64,000 bases of DNA from an uncultured Lachnospiraceae bacterium. Lineage in GTDB: Bacteria; Bacillota; Clostridia; Lachnospirales; Lachnospiraceae. The notes under the pieces were generated by a model. It saw only the letters and a program-made list of their open reading frames with translations, searched no databases and was not told the DNA's origin. Below, piece by piece: positions 23,993-32,091 of the stretch. Made by a program: the position numbers and the translations under genes. Each line of letters starts with the position of its first letter. Position 1 is the stretch's first letter. Location of the stretch: the NCBI GenBank assembly GCA_910579395.1, contig CAJTUC010000005.1:1-64000 (forward strand). Direction: 5' to 3'.

Positions 23993-24018
23993 AAAAAGGC
24001 AGCTCAACGCCGCCTTTT
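23993..24018 (-). terminator. Terminator-like hairpin between ParB-like and ArdC-like genes
   Basis: On the minus strand, AAAAGGCGGC, a 5-base loop and GCTGCCTTTTT form a stem with one G-T pair, followed by more Ts. It ends the parAB-like unit or attenuates entry into the transfer operon. Confidence 0.6.
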
Positions 24019-24095
24019 CTTTTCCTGTCAACAATTTTTGGAGGAAGGTTAAACAGGAATCTATATATTATGCGATTGCAATATATAGCTGATTA

Positions 24096-25118
24096 TTATC
24101 CTTTTTTCTGTAAGTTTTCAAGAAAATCCACAATATATGCTTTTCCATCCGAATTATAACGATATTTTTCATCGTACACTACCTTCCCGTATCCCTTTTT
24201 ATTTCTCTCAAGCAGATGATAGTAATGCTCGTCAGCTAATTCACCATCATAGAAACTGACACGCTGCGGATATTCCGATACTATCAAACGACTGCCATCT
24301 GAAAAATCAAATTTATAATAGTTGACATCAATATGCTCATCATGATACCAGAGGCCCCATGATTTATAATTATTCAACCATTCCGCAGCTGTTTCTTTCA
24401 TTTTCATATTTGGTCGAATCGATTCTACGTCTTGCGACATCGTGATAGTTTCATCTACTGATTTCTGTTCTTCCACCTCACGATATTCCCCATCAACTAC
24501 GCAATCCTCTTCCTGTAAAGCAAGTATTTCGATAGAACTGTTATCCGCTTCGCACTCTTTCACTGGATGCGATTCAGAAATCTTCTGCTCAACAGACTGG
24601 TTTCCCGGCATATATTCAGGAAAATCTTTTTCAATGCTTGTCTGTCCCGGAATATCATCATCTGCTGGTATTGAAGTATCATTTTTTTCCTTATCTGCTG
24701 ATTTGATCTCCCTAATCTGCTTGACTGTCATATCCGGTGTTACTTTTTCGAGCAGCTCTGGTTCCATCGGCAGCATTTCAATCATCTGGGATTTATCAAA
24801 TCCTGTGTATTTTCCATCAATTTCCGGAGAATCATGATTTTTTGAAAATTTTTCACATATATTGATAAATCTCGATACCGTAGATTGGGAATATCCAAAC
24901 TGGTCAGCGGCACATTCATAGATACTGGCATATCCATCTTCCTTGTACAGCTTATTATCACGGATATGCTTTAAATACCAGCCAATCTTTACAAATGATT
25001 TTTGTATTCTAAAAGATTCGTCCTTAATGATCTCAAGCGAATCCCTATACCCCGCCTGCGCCGGGTCGATAAGCCCGGCTTTTCCAAGATTCATTATGTC
25101 AAAAGGTTTAATCGCCAT
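24096..25118 (-). CDS. ParB/HTH-like DNA-binding protein
   Basis: 340 residues. The N-terminal 130 residues hold a KIGWYLKHIRDNKLYKEDG helix, then a helix-turn-helix-like QFGYSQSTVSRFINICEKFS, as in ParB-like proteins of ICEs. An acidic linker follows and a C-terminal domain of about 90 residues, beginning AAEWLNNYKSWGLWYHDEHI and rich in aromatics, which I do not recognise. It starts 5 bp downstream of parA, so it is probably its DNA-binding partner for partition or for regulating transfer genes. No ParB CTPase signature was seen, so a plain regulator is an alternative. Confidence 0.7.
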   Translation of the reverse strand: MAIKPFDIMNLGKAGLIDPAQAGYRDSLEIIKDESFRIQKSFVKIGWYLKHIRDNKLYKEDGYASIYECAADQFGYSQSTVSRFINICEKFSKNHDSPEIDGKYTGFDKSQMIEMLPMEPELLEKVTPDMTVKQIREIKSADKEKNDTSIPADDDIPGQTSIEKDFPEYMPGNQSVEQKISESHPVKECEADNSSIEILALQEEDCVVDGEYREVEEQKSVDETITMSQDVESIRPNMKMKETAAEWLNNYKSWGLWYHDEHIDVNYYKFDFSDGSRLIVSEYPQRVSFYDGELADEHYYHLLERNKKGYGKVVYDEKYRYNSDGKAYIVDFLENLQKKG

Positions 25119-25123
25119 ATTGA

Positions 25124-25924
25124 TTACCCCCTTTTATCGACTGCAGAGAGAAATTCTTCTGTAAACTTGCTGTATGCCTGAGAAACTTTACCAGAAATAT
25201 CATATTCATAGATGCTTTGCCCATACGAAGGCGCTTCTTCCGCTTTTACGCTGCGTGGAATGTAGTTCTCATAAATTTTTATGCTTTCGCCATAAGTATT
25301 TTTGATGATTTCCTGTATATCCCGGAAAGAAGTTGTTCTGTCATTCACGCAAGTGTAAAGGATTCCTGCAATTTTGAGAGATTCATTAAGGCAGTTAGAT
25401 TTAATTGAGCCGATTGTCTGCAACAGCTGTTCCAATCCTCTTACGCTGTAATACTGCGCATGAAGTGGGATGATGACTTCATCCGCGGCAACAAGGGCAT
25501 TTATAGCAATGAGATTTAAAGAAGGCATACAGTCGATCAGAATATAGTCGTAGTCATCCCGAATCACATCCAAATACGTTTTCAGGATTTTTTCTCTTCC
25601 GAATAATAACGATATCAATTCTGTTTCCAGAATTGACAACTCTATGTTTGCCGGCATCAAGGCGACTCCTTCCGGATGCTTTAAAATACCATAGTCTTTT
25701 GCAAAATCATAGTTCTTAGCAATCACTTTCCGAAGAATTGTCGTTATGGTGATTTCTAAAGAATCTGCATCAAATCCGAGTCCTTGTGTCGCATTTCCCT
25801 GCGGATCTAAATCCATCAATAGAACACGGCTTCCCTTTTTCACCAAGCCGGTTCCCAGATTAATTGCCGTGGTAGTCTTTCCGACACCACCCTTTTGATT
25901 TGCAATCGCAATAATTTTACTCAT
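25124..25924 (-). CDS. parA: ParA-type ATPase
   Basis: 266 residues with the deviant Walker A KGGVGKTTTAINLG at the very N-terminus, DLDPQGNATQGLG, and the YDYILIDCMPSLNLIAINAL Walker B region. It is the short Soj-like form with no N-terminal DNA-binding domain. ParA partitions or stabilises the excised circular ICE. It is the first gene of the minus-strand ICE block, preceded by a GGAGG site and an imperfect palindrome that may be its operator. Confidence 0.93.
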   Translation of the reverse strand: MSKIIAIANQKGGVGKTTTAINLGTGLVKKGSRVLLMDLDPQGNATQGLGFDADSLEITITTILRKVIAKNYDFAKDYGILKHPEGVALMPANIELSILETELISLLFGREKILKTYLDVIRDDYDYILIDCMPSLNLIAINALVAADEVIIPLHAQYYSVRGLEQLLQTIGSIKSNCLNESLKIAGILYTCVNDRTTSFRDIQEIIKNTYGESIKIYENYIPRSVKAEEAPSYGQSIYEYDISGKVSQAYSKFTEEFLSAVDKRG

Positions 25925-25970
25925 AAATTTTCCTCCATAAAATTTAATGATTGATTAATAGTTACATTTA

Positions 25971-25996
25971 TTTTAGTGCGCTAATACGCATTAAAA
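25971..25996. promoter_or_regulatory. Inverted repeat upstream of parA (candidate operator or parS)
   Basis: TTTTAGTGCG (25,971-25,980) and CGCATTAAAA (25,987-25,996) are inverted repeats with nine of ten positions paired. They lie about 47 bp upstream of the parA start. The position suits autoregulation by ParA or the ParB-like protein. Confidence 0.5.
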
Positions 25997-26019
25997 CCTA
26001 CTCTGGTATAAAATAAAAA

Positions 26020-26037
26020 GAACCGCATATGCGGTTC
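26020..26037 (-). terminator. 18-bp palindrome with T-run at the ICE/cotJC border
   Basis: GAACCGCATATGCGGTTC is a perfect palindrome. On the minus strand it is followed by TTTTTATTTT, as in an intrinsic terminator, so it would stop transcription entering parA from outside the element. It is also close to the inferred ICE end and could be part of the terminus. Confidence 0.55.
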
Positions 26038-26082
26038 AAATACGAATACTGGTTTGCTTTATTTTCTTTATATATTTTTATT

Positions 26083-26313
26083 GGTATATATGACAGTGTA
26101 GCAGAGCAGAAAGCCAGACTTACTTATGACAATATTTTAAGGCTCATCCACGATCAGGAAGTCTGTGAACCAATCAAATTCCTTCGCGCGAGGGAAATTG
26201 TACACTTCCAGAGGTTCGGTGAAGCCCTCAGAATCGTTCAGGACAGATTGAATGAAAAGAACTTCTATGCGTTCAATCCAGGTTTTGACTGCAATAGTCA
26301 AAAGGAAAACTAG
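26083..26313 (+). pseudogene. cotJC: cotJC 3' fragment (spore coat manganese-catalase family)
   Basis: From about 26,083 the plus-strand frame reads YDSVAEQKARLTYDNILRLI, then IKFLRAREIVHFQRFGEALR and KNFYAFNPGFD. This is the C-terminal third of CotJC, a di-manganese catalase-like spore coat protein. REIVHFQRFGEALR contains the usual Glu and His metal ligands of the last helix pair. The preceding codons (from 26,029) are AT-rich and unlike CotJC, so the first two-thirds are missing. The break coincides with the ICE end, so the gene was probably split by ICE insertion or lost by deletion. Confidence 0.8.
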
Positions 26314-26333
26314 TGAACAATTAAAGCAAATTA

Positions 26334-26357
26334 GCGACCGCTATTAAAAGCGGTCGC
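26334..26357 (+). terminator. Hairpin after the cotJC remnant
   Basis: GCGACCGCT (26,334-26,342) pairs with AGCGGTCGC (26,349-26,357) around a 6-base loop, 21 bp past the cotJC stop. It probably was the cotJC operon terminator, though the following T-tract is weak. Confidence 0.5.
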
Positions 26358-26384
26358 ATTTGAAATTTGCGGCAGCACTTTAAC

Positions 26385-26640
26385 TTACATTCTCGCCAAA
26401 TAATCTTGCAGAATAGGAATGTGCGTTTCTACAATTTTTATATTTTCTAATTCTGTTTGCGAAAAGAAACGAAGTTCTCTTGATTCTTCACTAACAACTA
26501 AATTAGGTTGTTCTAATAATTTCAAATAATAAACAAACATAATCGACCTATATATATTTCCATCCGGATACTTTATTATAATTGACGGATCATCATAAAT
26601 TTTAAACAAATCCACAGAAGAACTGACGCACGAAATTAAG
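26385..26640 (-). pseudogene. NUDIX hydrolase C-terminal remnant
   Basis: The visible frame reads SSVDLFKIYDDPSIIIKYPD, then VYYLKLLEQPNLVVSEESRE and LRFFSQTELENIKIVETHIP. This is the C-terminal half of a NUDIX-family protein. The NUDIX box (GX5EX7REUXEEXGU), which would lie upstream, is absent because the frame runs into the XRE remnant on the opposite strand at about 26,640. No ribosome-binding site is seen for the GTG at 26,615. I read it as a truncated pseudogene. Confidence 0.65.
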
Positions 26641-26950
26641 TCTGCAACTGATATCGAAGATTATCTGATACAGAAAAAAAGGAACTGCAGCTTCCGCATC
26701 TTAGCGATGCGCTTCATTTATTATTGTCCCAAAAAGAAATCAGCCGGGCAGATGTTGTGCGATTCTCTGCCCGACCGTGCTTATGTTTATTAGATTTTTT
26801 TCCGGCGAAAGATCTCCATCCTGGTGACAATCATGGAAACAAACGATTTCTTATTCGCCCATGGCTTCACGGTCCTCGGAACTACAAAGGAATGATTCAT
26901 TCCCTGTCAGTTTCAACCATTTTTGATGATCGTCTAATCTTTATACCGAT
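26635..26950 (+). pseudogene. Degenerate XRE-type regulator
   Basis: Pieces in three plus-strand frames line up with Lachnospiraceae XRE regulators. KSATDIEDYLIQKK comes first, then after an A7 run (26,674-26,680) ELQLPHLSDALHLLL and SQKEISRADVVRFSA. DRAYVY then meets a TAG where glutamine is expected, and a shifted frame gives IFSGERSPS. Downstream similarity fades with further shifts. The homopolymer frameshift and internal stop mean it is not functional. With the neighbouring cotJC and NUDIX fragments it marks a decayed zone beside the ICE. Confidence 0.6.
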
Positions 26951-27613
26951 TCAAACCAAAGAAATTTCCGCCGCTATCATCCCGACACATTCCGCGATAA
27001 AAGAATCAATCGCCTCTTTCGTATAAAATTCATACTGACCGATATCATATTCTTTCTGTCCGCTATACTGCTCGGTAAGAAGCGACTGTTTCTGACGTGC
27101 AAGGTCATCCGCCTGTATGTATCCGGTCAGTTCATATGCCTGTCCTTCCGATAAAAACTCCCAAATTATCTTCGTATGAGCATTCGTCCGATACAGCCAC
27201 TGGTCAAAGCCGTAGGCTTCTTCACGATATTTTGAATTTGCATAAATCTCGTTATAATCTGCGCCCGCAATAATCTTTTCCCGAAAAGGCGCCCACATCC
27301 TCTGGTCATTCATCCAGTCGGTAAAGAGGTGTATGCAATAACCGGCGATAAATTCCCGGTTCATCACTTTTTTATGCTGTTTCCAAAATGTACGAATATT
27401 ATTGAGCCATTTTTCCCGCTCCAATGTGACACCCCATATCGGGCCGCAATCCCACAAATGGCTTATTTCTTTCTGATGAACATCGTATCTTTCATGAAAA
27501 TGCACGGCATCCGGCGCGACGGAACCGAGAAGAAAATCTCCTTTCTTCTCTATCCAGTCATACTGGTCTGATAATCGATATGCAGTTTCTAAATGTATCA
27601 TCGGATATGGCAT
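26951..27613 (-). CDS. Zinc-dependent phospholipase C-like protein
   Basis: 220 residues from the ATG with GGGAGA upstream; a longer frame begins 14 codons earlier without a good site. The pattern MIHLETAYRL, FLLGSVAPDAVHFHERY, EISHLWDCGP and FIAGYCIHLFTDWMND is that of the zinc-dependent phospholipase C/S1-P1-nuclease-like fold. Histidine and aspartate residues are placed to bind zinc. No signal peptide is visible, so it is likely cytoplasmic, and the substrate is not predictable. It is transcribed apart from the AraC gene upstream, with a 72-bp gap. Confidence 0.75.
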   Translation of the reverse strand: MPYPMIHLETAYRLSDQYDWIEKKGDFLLGSVAPDAVHFHERYDVHQKEISHLWDCGPIWGVTLEREKWLNNIRTFWKQHKKVMNREFIAGYCIHLFTDWMNDQRMWAPFREKIIAGADYNEIYANSKYREEAYGFDQWLYRTNAHTKIIWEFLSEGQAYELTGYIQADDLARQKQSLLTEQYSGQKEYDIGQYEFYTKEAIDSFIAECVGMIAAEISLV

Positions 27614-27685
27614 AATGTTTTCTCCCTTGAATAAGGATAAATATAACATTGCCATGCTATCACTGTCAATGGACTTTCTTTTCCG

Positions 27686-28534
27686 CTATTGCTTTTTCAC
27701 TACCGGTATCCATACTTCGTACTGTGCATTTTGCGGGTCCGGATTCAGATATACTTCAATATCCGGCGCATTGGCATATTCATAACCGGAAGTCGGAAGC
27801 CACTCCGTCACAATTCTCTGTTCCAGTTCCTGAACGGACTGATTTGTCCCGGAACCGGGAAATACTGCCCAGGTAGACGCTGGAACGATATATTCCTCGA
27901 ACGCGTCATCCTTCTGCGAACTGGCGACCGCAATAAAATATTTCCACTCCTCTTCGTCATTGCATGCGCTGACTCCTAAAAGCCCCACCGGCTGAGAATC
28001 CATCATGCCTGCCAGCTTTTGAATCGTTCCGTCTCCTGCTGCTTTTCCCCACAGCCCCGGCACAATTGTGAAATTTTTCTCAATCTCTTTAAAAAGCGGT
28101 GCTGATATTCCGGTAATTCGAAAAGCTTCTTTTGTCTCAATCCTATAATCCATTTCAACTGCTCCTTTCACGGAAATCTTGAAAGAAACAGGCGGAAAGG
28201 TCTTGACGGATACGCCTTCTTTTCTGACCGCCGACGGCGCAATGCCATGTATGCTCTGAAAAGCTCTGTTAAATGCTGTCGGGGAATGATAACCATATTT
28301 TTCCGCCACGTCGATGATCTTAGCATTACCGCCCTGCAGGTCAACTGCCGCCAGGGACATTTTTCTTCTACGGATATACTCCGCCAGCGTAACGCCCGCC
28401 ATATAGGTGAACATCCGTTGGAAATGATATGCGGAACAGCAGGCAATCCGCCCCAGCTGCTCATAATCGATTTCGTCCGTCAAATGTTCCTCGATATAAC
28501 CCATACTCTGATTCAGTCTTTCAACCCATTCCAT
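27686..28534 (-). CDS. AraC-family regulator with GyrI-like effector domain
   Basis: 282 residues. The N-terminal 110 residues contain two helix-turn-helix motifs of AraC type (YEQLGRIACCSAYHFQRMFT and IIDVAEKYGYHSPTAFNRAF). The C-terminal 150 residues form a GyrI-like small-molecule-binding domain (YRIETKEAFRITGISAP ... YEVWIPVVKK). Such fusions usually sense hydrophobic or cationic compounds and activate nearby transport or detoxification genes, but the target here is not obvious. It may control itself or the phospholipase-like gene downstream. Confidence 0.88.
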   Translation of the reverse strand: MEWVERLNQSMGYIEEHLTDEIDYEQLGRIACCSAYHFQRMFTYMAGVTLAEYIRRRKMSLAAVDLQGGNAKIIDVAEKYGYHSPTAFNRAFQSIHGIAPSAVRKEGVSVKTFPPVSFKISVKGAVEMDYRIETKEAFRITGISAPLFKEIEKNFTIVPGLWGKAAGDGTIQKLAGMMDSQPVGLLGVSACNDEEEWKYFIAVASSQKDDAFEEYIVPASTWAVFPGSGTNQSVQELEQRIVTEWLPTSGYEYANAPDIEVYLNPDPQNAQYEVWIPVVKKQ

Positions 28535-28554
28535 TCAATTTCTCCTGTCATTGT

Positions 28555-28700
28555 TATTCCCGCGAGCAATGAACCAAGTGCCGTGCTTGCAGAGATGTGA
28601 AGCATCTCTTGGGCATATTTGGCGAAAGCCGCGAGGGCCAAATGCCCCGTTGCTTGCAGCTGGGTATTTGCCTCCCGCGAGCATTATTATCAGCTGCAGG
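28555..28700. repeat. Structured intergenic sequence with nested inverted repeats
   Basis: This gap upstream of the AraC gene holds a 7-bp hairpin (AGAGATG 28,591-28,597 with CATCTCT 28,603-28,609). It also has a larger imperfect pair (GGGCATATTTGGC 28,611-28,623 with GCCAAATGCCC 28,637-28,647). A direct repeat CCCGCGAGCA occurs at 28,559 and 28,674. No gene is seen. It resembles a dispersed repeat I associate with Lachnospiraceae genomes, but only one copy is in this window. Confidence 0.45.
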
Positions 28701-28812
28701 TATTTGACTTATCTTGCTCAGTATACGGGATTTTTCAAAATATGTCCTCTCTATCTCTGCCCGAAAATGAGCGTTCTTTATACGCTGTAAAACAGGCCGA
28801 CTGAAACGGCTG

Positions 28813-29679
28813 TCACTGGATATGCGCAAACCCGCCTTCATCGGACAAATCATACAGAAAATATTCCTCTGCCGGAATACAGGTTTCTACATGCGCAGCA
28901 TAAAGCGCATCATATTCCGTACTGTCGTCCTGTGGATGTGTATATTCTTCCGTTTCCCTGTCATAAATCGAATAGCGGATTCCACCGCCATACTCTATAG
29001 TGTCTATGAAGTCTATATACAAAGAATATTCTGCCATATCTCCAGATATCATATACGCAGACCACTCATCAATCCCGGAGCCGCCGGCACCGTGCCAATG
29101 TCCATTAATCACAACCTCGTTTGTTTCCGGGTTGATGCCATAGATATTATCATACAGAAGAAAAACCGGCTCATCCGTATAAGTGAATACTGCCGTAAGC
29201 CACATATAGGTCGAATATAAAAATAATTCCGGTGTACCGTTCTTATCAATGTCGCATAGGAAATATTTATCAAATGAATAGTTATCACCAAAATACATTT
29301 CAAGATAACTGAAATCCCCATACTTTTCTATCTGTTTCCAGTCATCAAGAAATACCTGATAAGCCTCCTGCCAATTTTCGAATGGTTCGTTTTTTTCCGG
29401 TTGTCCGTTTTCTGCCGTATCTTTGGAAATATCCGCAGCGTCCTCGTCCAACGATGTTCGCTCGGTTTCCGATTCCGTTGATTCTTCGTGAACTTTTTCT
29501 TCGCGCTCCGGTTCTGTCAATTCGTCCTGAACATCCCCTTCATCCTCTGATTCTGTTGCTGCTTCTTCTCTCTGTAAACTGACAGAATTGTCTTCCGTCT
29601 GGTTCATCGTAATACCGCATCCGCTCAACCCAATAACTATCGCCGTCCATATGCCCATTGGCCAGATTTTCTTTTTCAA
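28813..29679 (-). CDS. Lipoprotein with acidic linker, unrecognised
   Basis: 288 residues. Type II signal with lipobox LSGC (Cys21), then a Glu/Asp/Ser-rich linker of about 75 residues that would span the wall. A folded C-terminal domain of about 190 residues follows. Within it YFLCDIDKNGTPELFLYS resembles a calcium-binding DxDxNG loop of FG-GAP/EF-hand type, and GHWHGAGGSGIDEW is striking. I do not recognise the family. It probably sits on the outer face of the membrane. A ribosome-binding site is weak but present (AAGGAATG). Confidence 0.7.
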   Translation of the reverse strand: MKKKIWPMGIWTAIVIGLSGCGITMNQTEDNSVSLQREEAATESEDEGDVQDELTEPEREEKVHEESTESETERTSLDEDAADISKDTAENGQPEKNEPFENWQEAYQVFLDDWKQIEKYGDFSYLEMYFGDNYSFDKYFLCDIDKNGTPELFLYSTYMWLTAVFTYTDEPVFLLYDNIYGINPETNEVVINGHWHGAGGSGIDEWSAYMISGDMAEYSLYIDFIDTIEYGGGIRYSIYDRETEEYTHPQDDSTEYDALYAAHVETCIPAEEYFLYDLSDEGGFAHIQ

Positions 29680-29694
29680 AACCGCATTCCTTCT

Positions 29695-30510
29695 TTATAT
29701 TAGAAAATTTCCGAGCAGACTGCTTGATAATCCTCCGTTCAGCACATTCCCGTAAGCGGCCGAGGCTAATGCGCCAAGACTGCTCTGACTTCCTAATAGT
29801 CCCTGTGTCAGATAATTCGACAGCCCACTCTGCCCTGTCAACATCGTATTCCAATACCCACTCTGTGTCAACAGCGGATTTGCAGCAGAAAGGGCTCCCG
29901 CATAAGGCGAGCCATAAGAAAGGGCCGCATATGCCGAAGGCGTATACAGTGAAGAATACAAGGAAGAAATACCTGCCGCGCTCGTATTGACCGGGATTTC
30001 TTCTTCACGGCAGTTTTCCTGTGACGCGCCGATGATCTGATAGCCGAGTGCCTTCGTTCCTGTGGCATCCTTCCCATAACAATGCTCCCGAATCTTACCA
30101 AGAACCTCGGCTTCCCATGCCGGGTCGCTCTTCATCTTCTCAAAAGCCTCCTCTTTGATGATCAGCGTATCCGAGAGATAAGGCGAACGGGTATATGCTT
30201 CCGTCTGGATTCCTGCCACTTCGCCGCGGAACCACTGTCTGTATTCGCTCATCGACATGGCATTCTTTTCTTTTTCGGAAACAGACTGCTGCTTGTTGCT
30301 CTTTTGAACATAAGAAGGCTGTGTGATGATCATATCGCCATCCGCGGCCGATGCGGAACCGATTACCGCATTCCGTTTTGCCAGAGCTTTCTGCATCGCC
30401 GTATCGTAACTGTATCGGTTTATGGCTGCCGCTCCTGTATTGTTGCTTTTTTGAATACGGGAGGTAATCCCACCCATTCCAAGTGAATTGATATACATAA
30501 AAATAACCAT
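29695..30510 (-). CDS. Hypothetical protein, Gly/Ser/Ala/Leu-rich C-terminus
   Basis: 271 residues with no signal peptide or catalytic motif. The N-terminal half is polar (SRIQKSNNTGAAAINRYSYD) and the middle contains DPAWEAEVLGKIREHCYG. The last 100 residues are a low-complexity series of SSLYSSLYTPSAYAALSYG, LLTQSGYWNTMLTGQ and a short SSLLGNFLI end. It reads like a Lachnospiraceae flagellar or surface-related hypothetical, but I cannot name it. The start at 30,510 lies in a copy of the ATAACCAT end of the dispersed repeat, which also supplies its AGAGAAAGG site; a second ATG four codons on is possible. Confidence 0.6.
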   Translation of the reverse strand: MVIFMYINSLGMGGITSRIQKSNNTGAAAINRYSYDTAMQKALAKRNAVIGSASAADGDMIITQPSYVQKSNKQQSVSEKEKNAMSMSEYRQWFRGEVAGIQTEAYTRSPYLSDTLIIKEEAFEKMKSDPAWEAEVLGKIREHCYGKDATGTKALGYQIIGASQENCREEEIPVNTSAAGISSLYSSLYTPSAYAALSYGSPYAGALSAANPLLTQSGYWNTMLTGQSGLSNYLTQGLLGSQSSLGALASAAYGNVLNGGLSSSLLGNFLI

Positions 30511-30575
30511 ACCTTTCTCTCAACCTGTGAGCCTTGAGCCGAAGCTGAAAGCGTCTTTGCACCAAATTCTCTCCA
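30503..30575 (+). repeat. Dispersed intergenic repeat, truncated copy A
   Basis: ATAACCATACCTTTCTCTCA and the following AACCTGTGAG match the left ends of copies C and D. GCTGAAAGCG ... GCACCAA matches copy D further on. The multi-hairpin right part is missing. It fills the gap between the histidine kinase stop and the hypothetical gene start. Confidence 0.7.
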
Positions 30576-30609
30576 GCGTCCTGCGATATTGGCACGCAAA
30601 CACAATCCG

Positions 30610-32091
30610 TTATGTGCCAGACGCCCTATTTTGCATCATGACGGACAACGTAAAGACTTTGTCCGTCGCCGACCAGTCCACCGCGCCGTGATATTTTTGG
30701 ACGGCATTTCTGATGTTCAGCAGTCCTATGCCATGCGCTTCTCTGTCCTCTTTACTCGTTGCCGGAAATTCCGCCTGTGCCTTCCGTATGAGTTTTCCGT
30801 CAAAGCTGTTTTCCACCTCAAGAAAAAACATATTTCCTTTTCGAAAAGACGACAATCGTATGAAAAGGGGGGACTCCCTTTCTTTTTCATGCAGCCGCCG
30901 GCACGCTTCCAGTGCATTATTCAACGCATTTCCAAGTATGACACCAATATCATAACTTTGAATATACAACGGTTCCTGAAAAAGCAGACTGTCGGCATCC
31001 AGCTCTAAATCCGGCAGTGTACGACTGATTTCATGATATTTCATGTTCAGCAATGTATCGATGACCGCGTTTCCAGTCTTATACCGGAAATCCAGTTCTT
31101 CCATCGTCCGCTGAAATTCCGTCAGGTAATTCTGCAGTTCCGCATCCTCACCGGCGGCCAGCCGCATGATGACGGAGACCGTATTCTGCATATCGTGTTT
31201 CATACTGCGGATACCGGCATAAATATGCTCCATCTCCTCCATATTTCCCTGCATACTGCTGATCTGATTTTCCAGTATGACCCTGTCGCTCCGCTCCCGA
31301 TTCAGTTCGATCATATCCTGAAATACTTTTACGCCATAGGGAATAAACAACAGCGATAAGAGCAGCATAGCCGGAACGATGATGACAAGAATCGGATACC
31401 GGTCATATAATATCGTAATCCTTTCCTGCTCTACAAAGAACATAGTGATACGCAATAACATACAAGTCAGCAATCCAATCATGCCAGGTATCAGCAGAAA
31501 GAAAAGCTCTTTTCTGTGAATCGTATATCCCTTGTCCCGAAAGCTTCCGATTATATTTTTTAATACGCCATACAGCAGCAAAAACGAAGTTACATACGTC
31601 AGCAGTATCATTCCATATCCGCCTGCATATAGAATATTCATCAGTCTGTCAGCAGAAAGGTTCCCCCTTTCCATATGCCGCATAGACAATTCTACCATCA
31701 TATGATACCCCCACTGCCATACCGTATAGGCCGACAGAAAGGCGATTTCATGCACCGACAAAAAGGTCACGACTAAAAAGACAATCGTGCGGCGGGCGCC
31801 TCTATAAAATACGACGGCCGAAATCAGCAGAAAAAAAAGGAGAATCACCGTATTGCAGATGACCCGCAGGCTCACATAACCCGAATTTTCATAATCGGGT
31901 GCGGACAGCAGATTCATTCCTTCATGGATTCCCATATAAAAAAGGATAACGGCCGCGCCCGTCCATTTCCGGCTGTGCATCCGGCTTTCCAGAAAACTGT
32001 CGTAGAAATGCCAGAGACAATACCCTTCCACCATATAAAAAAGCAGGTCTAGCAATTCATCCAGCACATTATACAAAGCCGGTCCCTCCAT
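30610..32091 (-). CDS. Sensor histidine kinase, GHKL (AgrC/LytS-like)
   Basis: 493 residues. About six membrane helices fill residues 1-260 (for example AAVILFYMGIHEGMNLL, VILLFFLLISAVVFY, LFFLLIPGMIGLLTCMLL and LVIIVPAMLLLSLLFIPYG). A coiled coil then leads to a phospho-acceptor segment with IRSMKHDMQNTVSVIM. The GHKL ATPase follows, with N-box GVILGNALNNALEAC and G-box HGIGLLNIRNAV. It starts inside the last 23 bases of the response-regulator gene, so the two are coupled. The ligand is unknown; no AgrB/AgrD-like partner is seen nearby. Confidence 0.9.
   Translation of the reverse strand: MEGPALYNVLDELLDLLFYMVEGYCLWHFYDSFLESRMHSRKWTGAAVILFYMGIHEGMNLLSAPDYENSGYVSLRVICNTVILLFFLLISAVVFYRGARRTIVFLVVTFLSVHEIAFLSAYTVWQWGYHMMVELSMRHMERGNLSADRLMNILYAGGYGMILLTYVTSFLLLYGVLKNIIGSFRDKGYTIHRKELFFLLIPGMIGLLTCMLLRITMFFVEQERITILYDRYPILVIIVPAMLLLSLLFIPYGVKVFQDMIELNRERSDRVILENQISSMQGNMEEMEHIYAGIRSMKHDMQNTVSVIMRLAAGEDAELQNYLTEFQRTMEELDFRYKTGNAVIDTLLNMKYHEISRTLPDLELDADSLLFQEPLYIQSYDIGVILGNALNNALEACRRLHEKERESPLFIRLSSFRKGNMFFLEVENSFDGKLIRKAQAEFPATSKEDREAHGIGLLNIRNAVQKYHGAVDWSATDKVFTLSVMMQNRASGT

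Larger units (their letters stand above)
504..26080 (-). mobile_element. Integrative conjugative element, Tn1549-like gene set (partial; integrase end outside window)
   Basis: A continuous minus-strand block encodes a full transfer apparatus: relaxase, MobC, TopB, M23 hydrolase, VirB4, VirB6, Maff2, VirD4, PcfB, a replication-type protein, ArdC, ParB-like and ParA. This order is familiar from Tn1549-like ICEs of gut Clostridia. The block is AT-richer than the flanking chromosome and contains a private repeated palindrome (TATGCGACGTCGCATA). The right boundary is inferred at about 26,040-26,083, where recognisable cotJC coding sequence begins. The left boundary and the expected recombinase and excisionase genes are not in the window, and an IS4-family gene borders the element there. 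The ends are inferred; the gene content is seen. Confidence 0.85.

Noticed and set aside
26029..26082. N-terminal part of the frame leading into the cotJC fragment
   Set aside because: The first 18 residues are AT-rich ICE-border sequence unlike CotJC; the ATG lies inside a palindrome and has no ribosome-binding site.
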